From an uncultured Anaeromusa sp. (GTDB lineage Bacteria; Bacillota; Negativicutes; Anaeromusales; Anaeromusaceae), in NCBI RefSeq assembly GCF_963676855.1, contig NZ_OY781460.1, positions 1,961,520 through 2,025,519 of the forward strand: a stretch of 64,000 nucleotides of DNA, written 5' to 3'. The notes below the pieces were generated by a model. That model was not told where the DNA came from, ran no database searches, and saw only the letters and a program-made list of their open reading frames with translations. Position 1 is the stretch's first letter; every line of letters begins with the position of its first letter. Made by a program: the position numbers and the translations under genes. Positions 1 through 8,567 of this stretch are shown here, one piece after another.

Positions 1-602
1 ATACAGGCTACTACTCGCTGGCTGACGAGTATCCGGTATTCCATATTACCTGCATTACCCACCGCAAGAACCCCATCTATCCGGCGACGATCGTCGGCAA
101 GCCTCCCATGGAGGACTGCTACATGGCTAAGGCGACGGAACGAATTTTTCTACCTGTGTTGAAGTCGCAGCTGCCGGAGATTGTGGATATTAATCTGCCC
201 TTGGCCGGCGTGTTTCACAACTGCGTGATGATTTCCATCAAAAAGAGCTTTCCTCAGCATGCTAAGAAAGTGATGCATGCCGTTTGGGGCATGGGCCAGA
301 TGATGTTTACCAAGATGGTGATTGTTGTGGATGAGCATGTCAATGTCCAAGACGAGCAAGAAGTTTGGTGGCGCGTGTTTAACAACATTGACGCACGGCG
401 TGACATTGTGATGGTGGACGGGCCTCTGGATGTGCTGGATCATTCGTCGCCTATGCCTAATTGGGGCACTAAGGTTGGTATTGACGCCACGAAAACCTGG
501 CCGTCCGAAGGCTACAGCCGCGAATGGCCGGATGAGATTGTCATGTCTCAGGATGTAAAAGAACGAGTTGATGCGAAATGGAAGGAATTGAACCTTGAGT
601 AA
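1..602 (+). CDS. UbiD-family decarboxylase, C-terminal part
   Basis: The reading frame is open from base 3 to the TAA at 600-602, so about 199 C-terminal residues are present and the start lies outside the window. The sequence fits the UbiD family of prenylated-FMN-dependent (de)carboxylases: the segment around GKPPMEDCYMAKATERIF and the later PLDVLDHSSPMPNWGTKVGID are typical of the C-terminal region, which also mediates oligomerisation. Family members remove a carboxylate from an aromatic or unsaturated ring, in quinone biosynthesis or in hydroxybenzoate metabolism. The next gene, a UbiA-type prenyltransferase, overlaps it by 8 bp, which supports a shared role in menaquinone synthesis (possibly the futalosine-route MqnL/MqnP pair). 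That assignment is inference. No prenyl-FMN synthase (UbiX) is visible here. Confidence 0.88.
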   Translation, partial: TGYYSLADEYPVFHITCITHRKNPIYPATIVGKPPMEDCYMAKATERIFLPVLKSQLPEIVDINLPLAGVFHNCVMISIKKSFPQHAKKVMHAVWGMGQMMFTKMVIVVDEHVNVQDEQEVWWRVFNNIDARRDIVMVDGPLDVLDHSSPMPNWGTKVGIDATKTWPSEGYSREWPDEIVMSQDVKERVDAKWKELNLE

Positions 603-1443
603 GATAAAAGCGCACATGGATAATATCGCCTTGTCGCATTCTGTATTCGCGCTGCCTTTCGCCTATATGGGGTTGGTGCTGGCATCGGGAGGCTGGCCTG
701 CGGGCAGCGATCTTCTGTGGGTAACCGTTGCCATGGTGGGCGCCCGCAGTGCGGCATTGGCTTTGAACAATTTAATTGATTTAAAATATGACCGTATGCA
801 TCCTCGATTTAAGGCTCGTCCGATGGTAACGGGCGCAGTAAAGCCTTGGGAAGCGGTGCTGTTAATTGCAGTCAGTATGGCGGTGTTCTTTTTTGCGGCC
901 AGTCATTTGGACCCAATTTGCATTCCTTTGGCGCCGGTGGCTGTGATTCCATTTACGTTATATCCTTATATGAAGCGTATTTCTTGGACTTGCCATTTGG
1001 TGTTGGGGCTGGCTCTTTCGATCGCGCCTATCGGTGCATGGATGGCGGTAAAGGGTGAATTAACTGCGGCGATCGTGATTTTGGGTTTGGCGGTAGCGAT
1101 CTGGATTGCCGCGTTTGATGTTATTTACGGCAGCCAGGACGTGCTTTTTGACGGACGGCAGCGGCTACATTCCATGCCGCTGCGTTTCGGTTTGCGTCGG
1201 GCGTTGTTTTTTGCCAAGCTGATGCATGTATGCAGCATTATGTGCTTTGTACTTGCAGGCGCATTGTTTTCATTGTCTTGGCCGTACTACATAGGAGTGG
1301 CCTGCGCTGCGGCGGTGTTGGTGTACCAGCACCGCCTGGTGGAGCCTGATGATTTGAGCCAGGTGACGCAGGCGTATTTTATGCGCAACGGGTTAGTGAG
1401 TATTTTAGTATTTCTTTTTACGCTTGTAAGTCTTTACGTATAG
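595..1443 (+). CDS. ubiA: UbiA-type aromatic prenyltransferase (menaquinone biosynthesis)
   Basis: An integral membrane protein of 282 aa that should attach a polyprenyl chain to an aromatic ring. Both Mg2+/pyrophosphate-binding aspartate motifs of the UbiA superfamily are visible: NNLIDLKYD at about residues 61-69 and DVIYGSQDVLFD at about residues 174-185. The rest is mostly hydrophobic helices, as expected for an 8-9 TM enzyme. The start is a TTG inside the end of the UbiD gene (8-bp overlap), so translation is probably coupled. The UbiD-UbiA pairing points to quinone synthesis in the membrane; an orthologue of MqnP is possible. The exact substrate cannot be read from sequence. A FolD start follows 16 bp after the stop. 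Confidence 0.9.
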   Translation: MSKIKAHMDNIALSHSVFALPFAYMGLVLASGGWPAGSDLLWVTVAMVGARSAALALNNLIDLKYDRMHPRFKARPMVTGAVKPWEAVLLIAVSMAVFFFAASHLDPICIPLAPVAVIPFTLYPYMKRISWTCHLVLGLALSIAPIGAWMAVKGELTAAIVILGLAVAIWIAAFDVIYGSQDVLFDGRQRLHSMPLRFGLRRALFFAKLMHVCSIMCFVLAGALFSLSWPYYIGVACAAAVLVYQHRLVEPDDLSQVTQAYFMRNGLVSILVFLFTLVSLYV

Positions 1444-1459
1444 AAAAGGAGGCTTGTCG

Positions 1460-2320
1460 ATGAGCGCGCGTATTTTATCGGGAAAAGAATTTGCTCTGCA
1501 GATTAAAGAAGAAGTGCGACGGGACGCAGGAGCACTTCTGGAAAAGACAGGGGTGGTTCCCGGGCTGACTGTGGTGCTGGTCGGCGAGGATGCAGCTTCG
1601 CAGGTATATGTGAATAATAAGCACAAAGCGTGTCTGGAACTTGGCATTCGTTCGGATATTGTCCGTTTGCCGGAAACGGCGAGCAAGGAAGAGCTGCTAA
1701 CCGTGATCGAACGCTTGAACCACGATAAGGCGGTGCATGGAATCTTGGTACAGCTGCCGCTGCCCAAGGCTCTAAGGACGGTGGAGCAGGAAGTGCTGTT
1801 GGCTATCGATCCGGCGAAGGATGTGGATGGTTTTCACCCTCTCAATGCGGGACGCTTAGCAGTGGGAGACGAACATTTAGTTCCTTGTACGCCTGCAGGC
1901 TGCGTAAAAATGCTGGAGATGGCGGGGTTGGAAATCAAAGGTAAGCATGCTGTAATCATTGGCCGCAGCAACATTGTAGGCAAACCAATGGCGCAATTGC
2001 TGCTGGCTCGGGACGCTACAGTAACTATCTGTCATTCTCGCACCAAGGATTTGGGAGCGATGGCCCGTCAGGCGGACATTTTGGTAGCGGCTGTGGGAAA
2101 AGCGCATTTTGTTACGGCAGATATGGTAAAGGAAGGCGCTGTGGTGATTGACGTAGGTATTAACCGTCTGCCGAACGGTAAACTAGCGGGCGATGTTGAT
2201 TTTGAACAGGTGCAACAAGTAGCAAGTGCTATTACGCCTGTGCCTGGCGGCGTAGGTTTATTGACGATTGCTATGCTGCTGGCCAATACGGTGAAGGCGG
2301 CGCAGTTGGCGTTACGGTAA
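1460..2320 (+). CDS. folD: Bifunctional methylene-THF dehydrogenase / methenyl-THF cyclohydrolase
   Basis: FolD interconverts 5,10-methylene-THF, 5,10-methenyl-THF and 10-formyl-THF in the cytoplasm, usually with NADP(H). The 286-aa product carries the family signatures in order: YVNNKHKACLELGI with the catalytic Tyr/Lys, QLPLPK, DVDGFHPLNAG, PCTPAGC, the dinucleotide-binding GRSNIVGKPMAQLLL, and near the C-terminus TPVPGGVGLLTIAMLL. I chose ATG 1460, preceded by AAAGGAGG at 1445-1452, over an in-frame TTG at 1454 that would sit almost on the ribosome binding site. Formate-THF ligase follows at once, and NfnAB after it, so formate activation, C1 redox and NADPH supply are clustered. The gene order suggests co-transcription. 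Confidence 0.96.
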   Translation: MSARILSGKEFALQIKEEVRRDAGALLEKTGVVPGLTVVLVGEDAASQVYVNNKHKACLELGIRSDIVRLPETASKEELLTVIERLNHDKAVHGILVQLPLPKALRTVEQEVLLAIDPAKDVDGFHPLNAGRLAVGDEHLVPCTPAGCVKMLEMAGLEIKGKHAVIIGRSNIVGKPMAQLLLARDATVTICHSRTKDLGAMARQADILVAAVGKAHFVTADMVKEGAVVIDVGINRLPNGKLAGDVDFEQVQQVASAITPVPGGVGLLTIAMLLANTVKAAQLALR

Positions 2321-2348
2321 GAAGTGATTTTTGAAGGAGGGTATTGCA

Positions 2349-4016
2349 ATGAAGAGTGATGTGGAAATTGCCCAAGAGGCAGTCATGAATCCTATTGCAG
2401 AAGTGGCGCAGCATCTAGGAATTCCAGAGGAAGGCTTGGAGCTGTACGGTCGTTATAAAGCGAAATTGTCCAGAGAAGCCTGGGAGGCGGTGAAGAATCG
2501 TCCTGATGGCAAACTGGTTTTGGTGACAGCTATCAATCCGACTCCGGCTGGAGAAGGAAAAACTACGACAACTGTCGGCTTAGGAGATGCACTGCGGCGC
2601 CTGGGGCATAAGGTGGCCATTGCGTTGCGTGAGCCTTCGTTGGGGCCGTGTTTTGGGATCAAAGGCGGTGCAGCGGGCGGCGGTTACGCCCAGGTTGTGC
2701 CGATGGAAGATATAAACCTGCATTTTACAGGCGATTTTCACGCCATTACTTCGGCGCATAACTTGCTGGCGGCTGTCCTCGACAACCATATTCATCAGGG
2801 CAATGAGCTGAATATTGATCCTCGTCGCATTACTTGGCGGCGTGTATTGGATCTAAATGACAGGGCGTTGCGCAGCGTTATTTGCGGTCTGGGGGGCAAG
2901 GTGCACGGCGTGCCGCGCGAAAGCGGCTTTGACATTACCGTGGCTTCGGAGATGATGGCTATTTTATGTTTAGCCAGCGATCTTGAGGACATGAAGGCGC
3001 GCATTGGCCGGATTATTGTCGGCTATACGTACGATAATAAGCCAGTGACAGCGGCGCAGCTCAATGTAACCGGTGCATTGACCTTGTTATTCAAAGATGC
3101 CATTAAACCCAACATGGTCCAAACACTGGAACATACGCCAGCCTTTGTACATGGCGGACCTTTTGCCAATATCGCCCATGGCTGTAATAGCGTGATGGCG
3201 ACGAAATATGCGCTGAAGCTGGCGGATGTAGTGGTAACCGAAGCTGGCTTTGGCGCTGACTTGGGCGCTGAAAAGTTTTTGGATATCAAGTGCCGTTTTG
3301 CCGGCCTGCGGCCGCGGGCTACAGTCATTGTCGCGACCGTGCGAGCGCTTAAAATGCATGGCGGCGTGGCCAAAGAGGAGCTGGGCCAAGAAAACCTGGC
3401 GGCGCTGGAAGCCGGTATGGCCAACTTGACTAAGCATATTGAAAACATGAAAAAATACGGCTTACCGACAGTGGTAGCCATTAATGCGTTCCCGACGGAT
3501 ACACCGGCGGAATTGGCCCGAGTGGAAGAGTGCTGCAAGAAGCTGGGCGCCGAAGTGGCCTTGTCTGAGGTTTGGGCCAAAGGCGGCGCAGGCGGCGAAG
3601 AACTGGCTAAGAAAGTGCTGGCAGCTTGCGAACAGCCTAGCGACTTCAAGCTGCTCTATGATGTAGCGCAGCCAATCAAGGAGAAAATTGCCGCCATTGC
3701 CAAGGAAATCTACGGCGCGGCGGATGTGAACTATACAGCGGCTGCGGATAAGGCCATTGCCGAGCTGAATGCGTTGGGCTATGACAAGACGCCTATTTGC
3801 ATGGCGAAGACGCAGTACTCCTTGTCTGATGACATGCGCAAGCTGGGAAGGCCGGAAGGCTTTACCATCACTGTCCGTGAAGTGCGTGTGGCGGCAGGGG
3901 CCGGCTTCTTGGTGGCGCTTACTGGCGACATCATGACTATGCCGGGGCTGCCTAAACGTCCGGCGGCGGAACGCATGGATATCGATGTGCAAGGCCGCAT
4001 CAGCGGATTGTTCTAA
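2349..4016 (+). CDS. fhs: Formate-tetrahydrofolate ligase
   Basis: Fhs uses ATP to make 10-formyl-THF from formate and THF. The 555-aa product matches the usual family length. It has the characteristic P-loop [14 protein letters not shown] near residue 67, the [19 protein letters not shown] segment after it, and conserved [14 protein letters not shown] in the middle. The start is ATG 2349 with GAAGGAGG at 2333-2340; an upstream in-frame TTG at 2331 lies in front of that site and is unlikely. The gene sits 28 bp after folD. In acetogens this enzyme opens the methyl branch of the Wood-Ljungdahl pathway; in other anaerobes it simply supplies C1 units. This window alone does not decide which. Confidence 0.97.
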   Translation: MKSDVEIAQEAVMNPIAEVAQHLGIPEEGLELYGRYKAKLSREAWEAVKNRPDGKLVLVTAINPTPAGEGKTTTTVGLGDALRRLGHKVAIALREPSLGPCFGIKGGAAGGGYAQVVPMEDINLHFTGDFHAITSAHNLLAAVLDNHIHQGNELNIDPRRITWRRVLDLNDRALRSVICGLGGKVHGVPRESGFDITVASEMMAILCLASDLEDMKARIGRIIVGYTYDNKPVTAAQLNVTGALTLLFKDAIKPNMVQTLEHTPAFVHGGPFANIAHGCNSVMATKYALKLADVVVTEAGFGADLGAEKFLDIKCRFAGLRPRATVIVATVRALKMHGGVAKEELGQENLAALEAGMANLTKHIENMKKYGLPTVVAINAFPTDTPAELARVEECCKKLGAEVALSEVWAKGGAGGEELAKKVLAACEQPSDFKLLYDVAQPIKEKIAAIAKEIYGAADVNYTAAADKAIAELNALGYDKTPICMAKTQYSLSDDMRKLGRPEGFTITVREVRVAAGAGFLVALTGDIMTMPGLPKRPAAERMDIDVQGRISGLF

Positions 4017-4035
4017 AAACTGGAGGAGGAAGAGC

Positions 4036-4902
4036 ATGTACCAGATTGTACGTAAAGAAAGTTTGTCGGCTGACGTCAAGCTTTTTGAAGTCGCGGCGCC
4101 GCGCATTGCCAAAAAAGCGCAGCCGGGCCAATTTGTTATTGTCCGCGTGGATGAAGAGGGGGAGCGCATTCCTCTGACGATTGCCGATTTTAACCGCGAA
4201 GCCGGCACGATTGTGCTGATTTTTCAGGAAGTGGGCGCCAGCACCCGTCTGATGGGACAACTGGACCAGGGCCAAAGCCTGCATGATTTAGTGGGACCCT
4301 TGGGACAGAAAACGCATATCGAAAAGCTAGGCACTGTTATTTGCGTAGGCGGCGGCATCGGCGTAGCACCTGTTTATCCGATTGCCAGGGGCATGAAGGA
4401 AGCTGGCAATGAGGTGATTTCCATCATCGGCGCCCGCAACAAGGACCTCTTGATTTATGAAAAAGAAATGGCCGCTGTCAGCGATGAGCTAGTGGTTACT
4501 ACCGATGACGGCTCTTATGGCGAAGCCGGCCGCGTAACAGGCCCCTTGCAGCGCCTTTTGGAGTCGGGCAAGAAAATTGATTTGGTCATGGCTATTGGAC
4601 CGGTCATTATGATGAAAAGCGTAGCCGAGACGACGCGGCCTTTTGGCGTGCCGACGGTTGTCAGCCTGAACCCGGTCATGGTCGACGGCACCGGCATGTG
4701 CGGCGGTTGCCGTGTTTCCCTAGGGGACGAAGTTAAATTTGCCTGTGTAGACGGACCGGAATTTGACGCCCATAAGGTTGATTTTGACGCGCTGATGTCA
4801 AGACAACGCATGTATAAGAGCCAGGAAGCTCGCCATACAGAACATAGCTGCGGCGGTCATGGCCATCATGAAGGAGGGCAATGCCAATGTCACTCTCACT
4901 GA
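4036..4902 (+). CDS. nfnA: NADH-dependent ferredoxin:NADP+ oxidoreductase, subunit A
   Basis: NfnA is the small FAD/[2Fe-2S] subunit of the bifurcating NfnAB complex, which couples NADH and reduced ferredoxin to NADPH formation. The 288-aa protein resembles the dihydroorotate dehydrogenase electron-transfer subunit (PyrK): an N-terminal FAD-binding barrel, a nucleotide-binding fold with VGGGIGVAPVYPIA near residue 102, and the iron-sulfur motif GTGMCGGCRVSLGD with a further Cys about ten residues on. The neighbouring nfnB, overlapping by 16 bp, separates it from a true PyrK. Start ATG 4036 has GGAGGAGGAAG upstream. The last 20 or so residues form an unusual His/Cys-rich tail (HSCGGHGHHEGGQCQCHSH) that looks metal-binding. 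Confidence 0.93.
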   Translation: MYQIVRKESLSADVKLFEVAAPRIAKKAQPGQFVIVRVDEEGERIPLTIADFNREAGTIVLIFQEVGASTRLMGQLDQGQSLHDLVGPLGQKTHIEKLGTVICVGGGIGVAPVYPIARGMKEAGNEVISIIGARNKDLLIYEKEMAAVSDELVVTTDDGSYGEAGRVTGPLQRLLESGKKIDLVMAIGPVIMMKSVAETTRPFGVPTVVSLNPVMVDGTGMCGGCRVSLGDEVKFACVDGPEFDAHKVDFDALMSRQRMYKSQEARHTEHSCGGHGHHEGGQCQCHSH

Positions 4903-6290
4903 AAAAAACGCCTATGCCGGAACAAGATGCCATAGAGCGTGGCCGCAACTTCAAAGAAGTGACGTTGGGGTATTCTGACGAACAGGCCTTAACCGAAGCG
5001 GCTCGCTGCTTGCAGTGCAAAACTGCTCCTTGTCGTCAAGGCTGTCCGGTGGGTGTCGACATTCCCGGCTTTATCGGCAAGCTGAAAACTGGCGATGTTA
5101 CAGGAGCTAGGGAAGTACTGAAAGACTACAATGGTTTACCTGCTGTTTGCGGTCGCGTCTGTCCACAGGAAGAACAGTGCGAAAAGTATTGCGTCCTGGC
5201 GAAAAAAGGCGAGGCTGTCGGTATTGGACGTTTGGAGCGCTATACTGCCGATACAGCGCGCAACCAGGCTACGTCGCAAGAAGAGGCGGTTCCGGCTGGG
5301 GCTGACGCTCAGAAAGTGGCTGTAATCGGCTCGGGACCGGCGGGCTTGACTGCTGCTGGCGAAATGGCCAAGCGTGGTTACAAGGTGACGGTATTTGAAG
5401 CCTTGCACCGCCCGGGGGGCGTTTTAGTGTATGGCATTCCTGAGTTTCGTCTGCCTAAAGAAGAAGTGGTCCAGGCGGAGATTGACGCTTTGCGAAAACT
5501 GGGCGTGGATATTGAAGTTAACGTCGTTATCGGCCAGACCTACACCATTGACGAGCTGATGGAAGAAGAAGGCTTTGAGGCCGTGTTCATCGCTACCGGC
5601 GCAGGACTGCCTCATTTTATGGGCATTCCCGGCGAACAGTACAATGGCGTCTATTCGGCTAACGAGTTTTTGACCCGCTGCAACTTAATGAAAGCCTACC
5701 GTTTCCCGGAATGCGCCACGCCTATTCACGTAGGTCGTCGCGTCGCCGTTGTCGGTGGCGGTAATGTGGCCATGGACGCCGCCCGTACGGCCCTGCGTTT
5801 GGGAGCAGAGAAGGTCTATATCGTGTATCGTCGCTCCGAAGCGGAACTGCCGGCACGCTTAGAGGAAGTGCATCATGCCAAAGAAGAAGGCATTGATTTT
5901 CAGCTTCTTAACAATCCGGTGGAGATTCTGGGAGATGACGGATGGGTGCGGCAACTGCGCTGCATCCGCATGACCTTGGGCGAACCGGACGCATCAGGAC
6001 GCAGACGTCCCGAAGCGGTACCAGGTTCGGAGTTTGAGCTGGATGTGGATACGGTGATCATGGCCATCGGCCAGGGCCCGAATCCGCTGGTGCAGCAGAC
6101 GACCAAAGGACTTGAGGTCAACCGCCGCGGCAACATTGTAGCTGACGCAGAAACTGGCGCTACCAGTCGCGATGGCGTTTTCGCTGGCGGTGACGTTGTC
6201 ACTGGTGCAGCAACAGTCATTTTGGCCATGGGGGCTGGCAAAAAAGCCGCCGCCGCTATGGATGAATACCTGCAAAACAAGCGGAAGTAA
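4887..6290 (+). CDS. nfnB: NADH-dependent ferredoxin:NADP+ oxidoreductase, subunit B
   Basis: NfnB is the large subunit of NfnAB and holds the bifurcating FAD, two [4Fe-4S] clusters and the NADPH site. The 467-aa product has an N-terminal Cys region (CLQCKTAPCRQGCP and CGRVCPQEEQCEKYC) followed by two Rossmann folds: GSGPAGLTAAGEMAKRGY near residue 149 and VVGGGNVAMDAARTALRLGA near residue 289. It resembles the glutamate synthase small subunit (GltD), and alone could be mistaken for it. Its overlap with the PyrK-like nfnA and the absence of a GltB gene favour NfnB. I chose ATG 4887 because AAGGAGG at 4871-4877 lies 9 bases upstream; ATG 4881 would be too close. Confidence 0.93.
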   Translation: MSLSLKKTPMPEQDAIERGRNFKEVTLGYSDEQALTEAARCLQCKTAPCRQGCPVGVDIPGFIGKLKTGDVTGAREVLKDYNGLPAVCGRVCPQEEQCEKYCVLAKKGEAVGIGRLERYTADTARNQATSQEEAVPAGADAQKVAVIGSGPAGLTAAGEMAKRGYKVTVFEALHRPGGVLVYGIPEFRLPKEEVVQAEIDALRKLGVDIEVNVVIGQTYTIDELMEEEGFEAVFIATGAGLPHFMGIPGEQYNGVYSANEFLTRCNLMKAYRFPECATPIHVGRRVAVVGGGNVAMDAARTALRLGAEKVYIVYRRSEAELPARLEEVHHAKEEGIDFQLLNNPVEILGDDGWVRQLRCIRMTLGEPDASGRRRPEAVPGSEFELDVDTVIMAIGQGPNPLVQQTTKGLEVNRRGNIVADAETGATSRDGVFAGGDVVTGAATVILAMGAGKKAAAAMDEYLQNKRK

Positions 6291-6302
6291 CAAAGACAAA
6301 CA

Positions 6303-6344
6303 AAAACACCATTGGACGACCTTGCGGTCAGCCAATGGTGTTTT
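6303..6344. terminator. Bidirectional rho-independent terminator between nfnB and ilvD
   Basis: The arms AAAACACCATTGG (6303-6315) and CCAATGGTGTTTT (6332-6344) pair perfectly, with an inner GACC-TTGC-GGTC stem in the loop. U-rich sequence follows on both strands (TTTTATGTT on plus; TTTTTGTTTGT on minus), so it can end both the nfnAB transcript and the converging ilvD transcript. Confidence 0.9.
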
Positions 6345-6498
6345 ATGTTGCTATACCCAAATTTATAAGTTATTACGGATGAAAACCCTAGGGTTTCCAA
6401 GGGCTAGGAGCTTCTGTATAAACGGCGGCATAACTATAGTTAAGACAAGATTTTCGTGCGACTCTTGTTCAATCCAACCCCGTTGGCTTTCTTGATTC

Positions 6499-8151
6499 CT
6501 ACTTCAGCACTGCGCCGCTGTTGGCCGAAGTGACCATGCGGGCGTAGCGGACCAGGTAGCCTTTGTCCACTTTAGGAGCCGGAGGCTGCCAAGCGGCTTT
6601 GCGTTTGGCCATCTCTTCATCGCTGATCGCTACATTGAGTTTACGGCCAGGAATGTCAATTTCGATGGTGTCGCCGTTCTGGACGAAAGCCAAGGGGCCT
6701 CCTTCGCGAGCTTCCGGAGAAATATGACCGATGCAGGCGCCTCGGGTAGCACCGCTGAAACGGCCGTCCGTCAAAAGAGCTACTTTGAGACCCATGCCGG
6801 CGATAACCGCGGTAGGATTGAGCATTTCCCGCATGCCGGGACCGCCTTTGGGGCCTTCATAACGGATAACGACGATATCACCATTCTGCACTTTTTTGGC
6901 AATTATGGCGTCAATCGCGTCTTCTTCGGAGTCAAAGCATTTAGCAGGGCCTGTGAAGTTCAGCATATCTGGTGCTACGGCGCTTTCTTTAACTACTGCG
7001 GTATCGGGTGCTAGATTGCCTTTGAGAATGGCGATGCCGCCTTTATTCATGTACGGATCTTCTACGGTGCGAATGACATCAGGGCGTAAAATAGCGGCTT
7101 GCGCTACACGGTCGCCCATGGTGCCGTCGACGGTGCGGACGGTCAAATCGATGACATTCTTTTTGGCCAGCTCTTTGATGACGGCGTTGATGCCGCCAGC
7201 TTCATTCAGATCCTGCAGATGATGGCTGCCAGCAGGGCTAAGCTTGGCGATATACGGTGTTTTGGCGCTGATTTGGTCGAAGGTTTCCGGTGCCAAAGCA
7301 ACATCCGCTTCGTGGGCGATAGCCAGTAAATGAAGTACGGTGTTGGAAGAACCGCCGATGCCCATGTCCACGGCGATAGCGTTGTGGAAGGCGGCGGGCG
7401 TTAAGATATCGCGCGGTTTAATATCGTTGGCCACTAAGTCTAGGATGATTTTACCGGCTTTTTTAGCCAAAAGGCGTCGTTGGCCGTTATAAACGGCCGG
7501 AATGGTACCGTTGCCAGGGAGGCCCATGCCAAGAACTTCGGTTAGACAGTTCATGCTGTTGGCCGTGAAGAGGCCTGCGCAGGAACCGCAGCCGGGACAG
7601 CCTGCTGCTTCGAGCTCTTCGAGCTCTTCAGCGGAAATTTTGCCGGCTTCAAAACGGCCAGCAGCCTCAAAGAGATTGCTGACGCTGATGTCCTTGCCTT
7701 GATGGCGGCCAGCCAGCATAGGACCGCCGCTGACGACGACCGAAGGAATGTTCAAGCGGGCGGCAGCCATGAGCATGCCTGGAACAATTTTGTCACAGTT
7801 AGGGATGAGTACCAACCCGTCAAAACCATGAGCGGTTGCTACGGATTCGATGGAGTCGGCAATGAGCTCGCGGCTGGCTAAGGGAAATTTCATGCCGTCA
7901 TGGCCCATAGCGATGCCGTCGCAGATGCCGATGGCGGGAAATTCCATGGGAGTGCCGCCGGCGGCCAAAACCCCCTGCTTGGCGGCTTCGGCAATTTCAC
8001 GCAAATGCATGTGACCAGGAATGATTTCATTAAAGGAATTGACAATACCGATGAGAGGCTTTTTCAGCTCCTCAGGACCATAGCCCATAGCATAAAAGAG
8101 GGTACGATGGGCGGCGCGGGTAGAACCTTTTTTTACAATATCACTGCGCAA
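6499..8151 (-). CDS. ilvD: Dihydroxy-acid dehydratase
   Basis: IlvD dehydrates 2,3-dihydroxy acids to 2-keto acids, the penultimate step to valine and isoleucine. The 550-aa product has the normal length and the family Fe-S and Mg2+ motifs: [10 protein letters not shown], the cluster ligand region [16 protein letters not shown], and late [18 protein letters not shown]. On the minus strand I chose the TTG at 8151, giving an N-terminus MRSDIVKKG that matches the canonical start; AAGGAGTGAG lies about 10 bases upstream. Longer in-frame starts run into the promoter at 8195-8223. It is the only clear minus-strand gene here, divergent from valS, so two genes of valine metabolism share one intergenic region. 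Confidence 0.96.
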   Translation of the reverse strand: MRSDIVKKGSTRAAHRTLFYAMGYGPEELKKPLIGIVNSFNEIIPGHMHLREIAEAAKQGVLAAGGTPMEFPAIGICDGIAMGHDGMKFPLASRELIADSIESVATAHGFDGLVLIPNCDKIVPGMLMAAARLNIPSVVVSGGPMLAGRHQGKDISVSNLFEAAGRFEAGKISAEELEELEAAGCPGCGSCAGLFTANSMNCLTEVLGMGLPGNGTIPAVYNGQRRLLAKKAGKIILDLVANDIKPRDILTPAAFHNAIAVDMGIGGSSNTVLHLLAIAHEADVALAPETFDQISAKTPYIAKLSPAGSHHLQDLNEAGGINAVIKELAKKNVIDLTVRTVDGTMGDRVAQAAILRPDVIRTVEDPYMNKGGIAILKGNLAPDTAVVKESAVAPDMLNFTGPAKCFDSEEDAIDAIIAKKVQNGDIVVIRYEGPKGGPGMREMLNPTAVIAGMGLKVALLTDGRFSGATRGACIGHISPEAREGGPLAFVQNGDTIEIDIPGRKLNVAISDEEMAKRKAAWQPPAPKVDKGYLVRYARMVTSANSGAVLK

Positions 8152-8194
8152 GAAAAGCTCACTCCTTTTCCTCATGTGAGGTGTATTTGTTAAG

Positions 8195-8223
8195 ATCATA
8201 CACTGGAAAAATACATAATGCAA
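8195..8223 (-). promoter_or_regulatory. Probable sigma-A promoter of ilvD
   Basis: On the minus strand TTGCAT (8223-8218) and TATGAT (8200-8195) are separated by 17 bp, a near-consensus housekeeping promoter. Transcription would begin near 8188 and give a short 5' leader of about 37 bases before the TTG start. No T-box or other leader structure fits in that space. Confidence 0.7.
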
Positions 8224-8261
8224 GATTGAAAAGTCGGAAGGTTGTTGTCAATAAAGCGGTG

Positions 8262-8290
8262 TTGACAAGGACTGGGCAAGCAGGTATGAT
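8262..8290 (+). promoter_or_regulatory. Sigma-A promoter of valS
   Basis: TTGACA (8262-8267) and TATGAT (8285-8290) lie 17 bp apart, an almost perfect sigma-A promoter. It would start transcription near 8297, just ahead of the T-box leader. It is divergent from the ilvD promoter, with about 40 bp between the two -35 elements. Confidence 0.85.
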
Positions 8291-8296
8291 AAAAAT

Positions 8297-8545
8297 AATT
8301 GCATAGAAAGTGAAGATGGGAAGAGTAGACGTCGGATTGCGATCAGAGAAAAGGCCCTTGGCTGTGAGGTCTTACGGAAACGATAGTTGAAGGTCCTCCC
8401 GGAGCTGCTGCGCTGAACGGAAGAGTAGGCGCAGCCGTCGGCGGCTATGTTACAGCCGCTAGAGTCCGGGGCAATCCCGGAGAAGCAAGGTGGTACCGCG
8501 AAATGAGGCTTTTTCGTCCTTACAAGAAGGATGAAAAGGCCTTTT
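8297..8545 (+). promoter_or_regulatory. T-box leader (tRNA-Val) of valS
   Basis: The leader carries the conserved T-box sequence AAGGTGGTACCGCG (8487-8500), which pairs with the acceptor end of uncharged tRNA. A terminator hairpin follows: GGCTTTTTCGTCCTT (8507-8521) pairs with the GAAGGATGAAAAGGCC stretch just after it, with a T-rich tail. The segment GAAGGTCC near 8390-8396 offers GTC (8393-8395) as the likely valine specifier codon on the 3' side of Stem I. Uncharged tRNA-Val should favour the antiterminator and so raise valS expression. The T-box identity is clear; the exact specifier is inferred. Confidence 0.93.
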
Positions 8546-8567
8546 ATTTATTGAAAGGGGAACAGGC

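Noticed and set aside
4036..4902. Calling nfnA and nfnB pyrK and gltD
   Set aside because: The two overlap as a pair and sit beside folate C1 genes with no pyrD or gltB nearby, which fits NfnAB far better.
6383..6396. AAACCCTAGGGTTT palindrome downstream of ilvD as an operator or terminator
   Set aside because: It has no loop and no U-run, and lies between two converging genes where the 6303-6344 hairpin already explains termination.
8152..8223. Longer ilvD N-terminus starting at 8223 or at the ATG near 8175
   Set aside because: The longest version would be encoded inside the -35/-10 promoter elements, and the ribosome binding site and canonical MRSD-type N-terminus point to TTG 8151.
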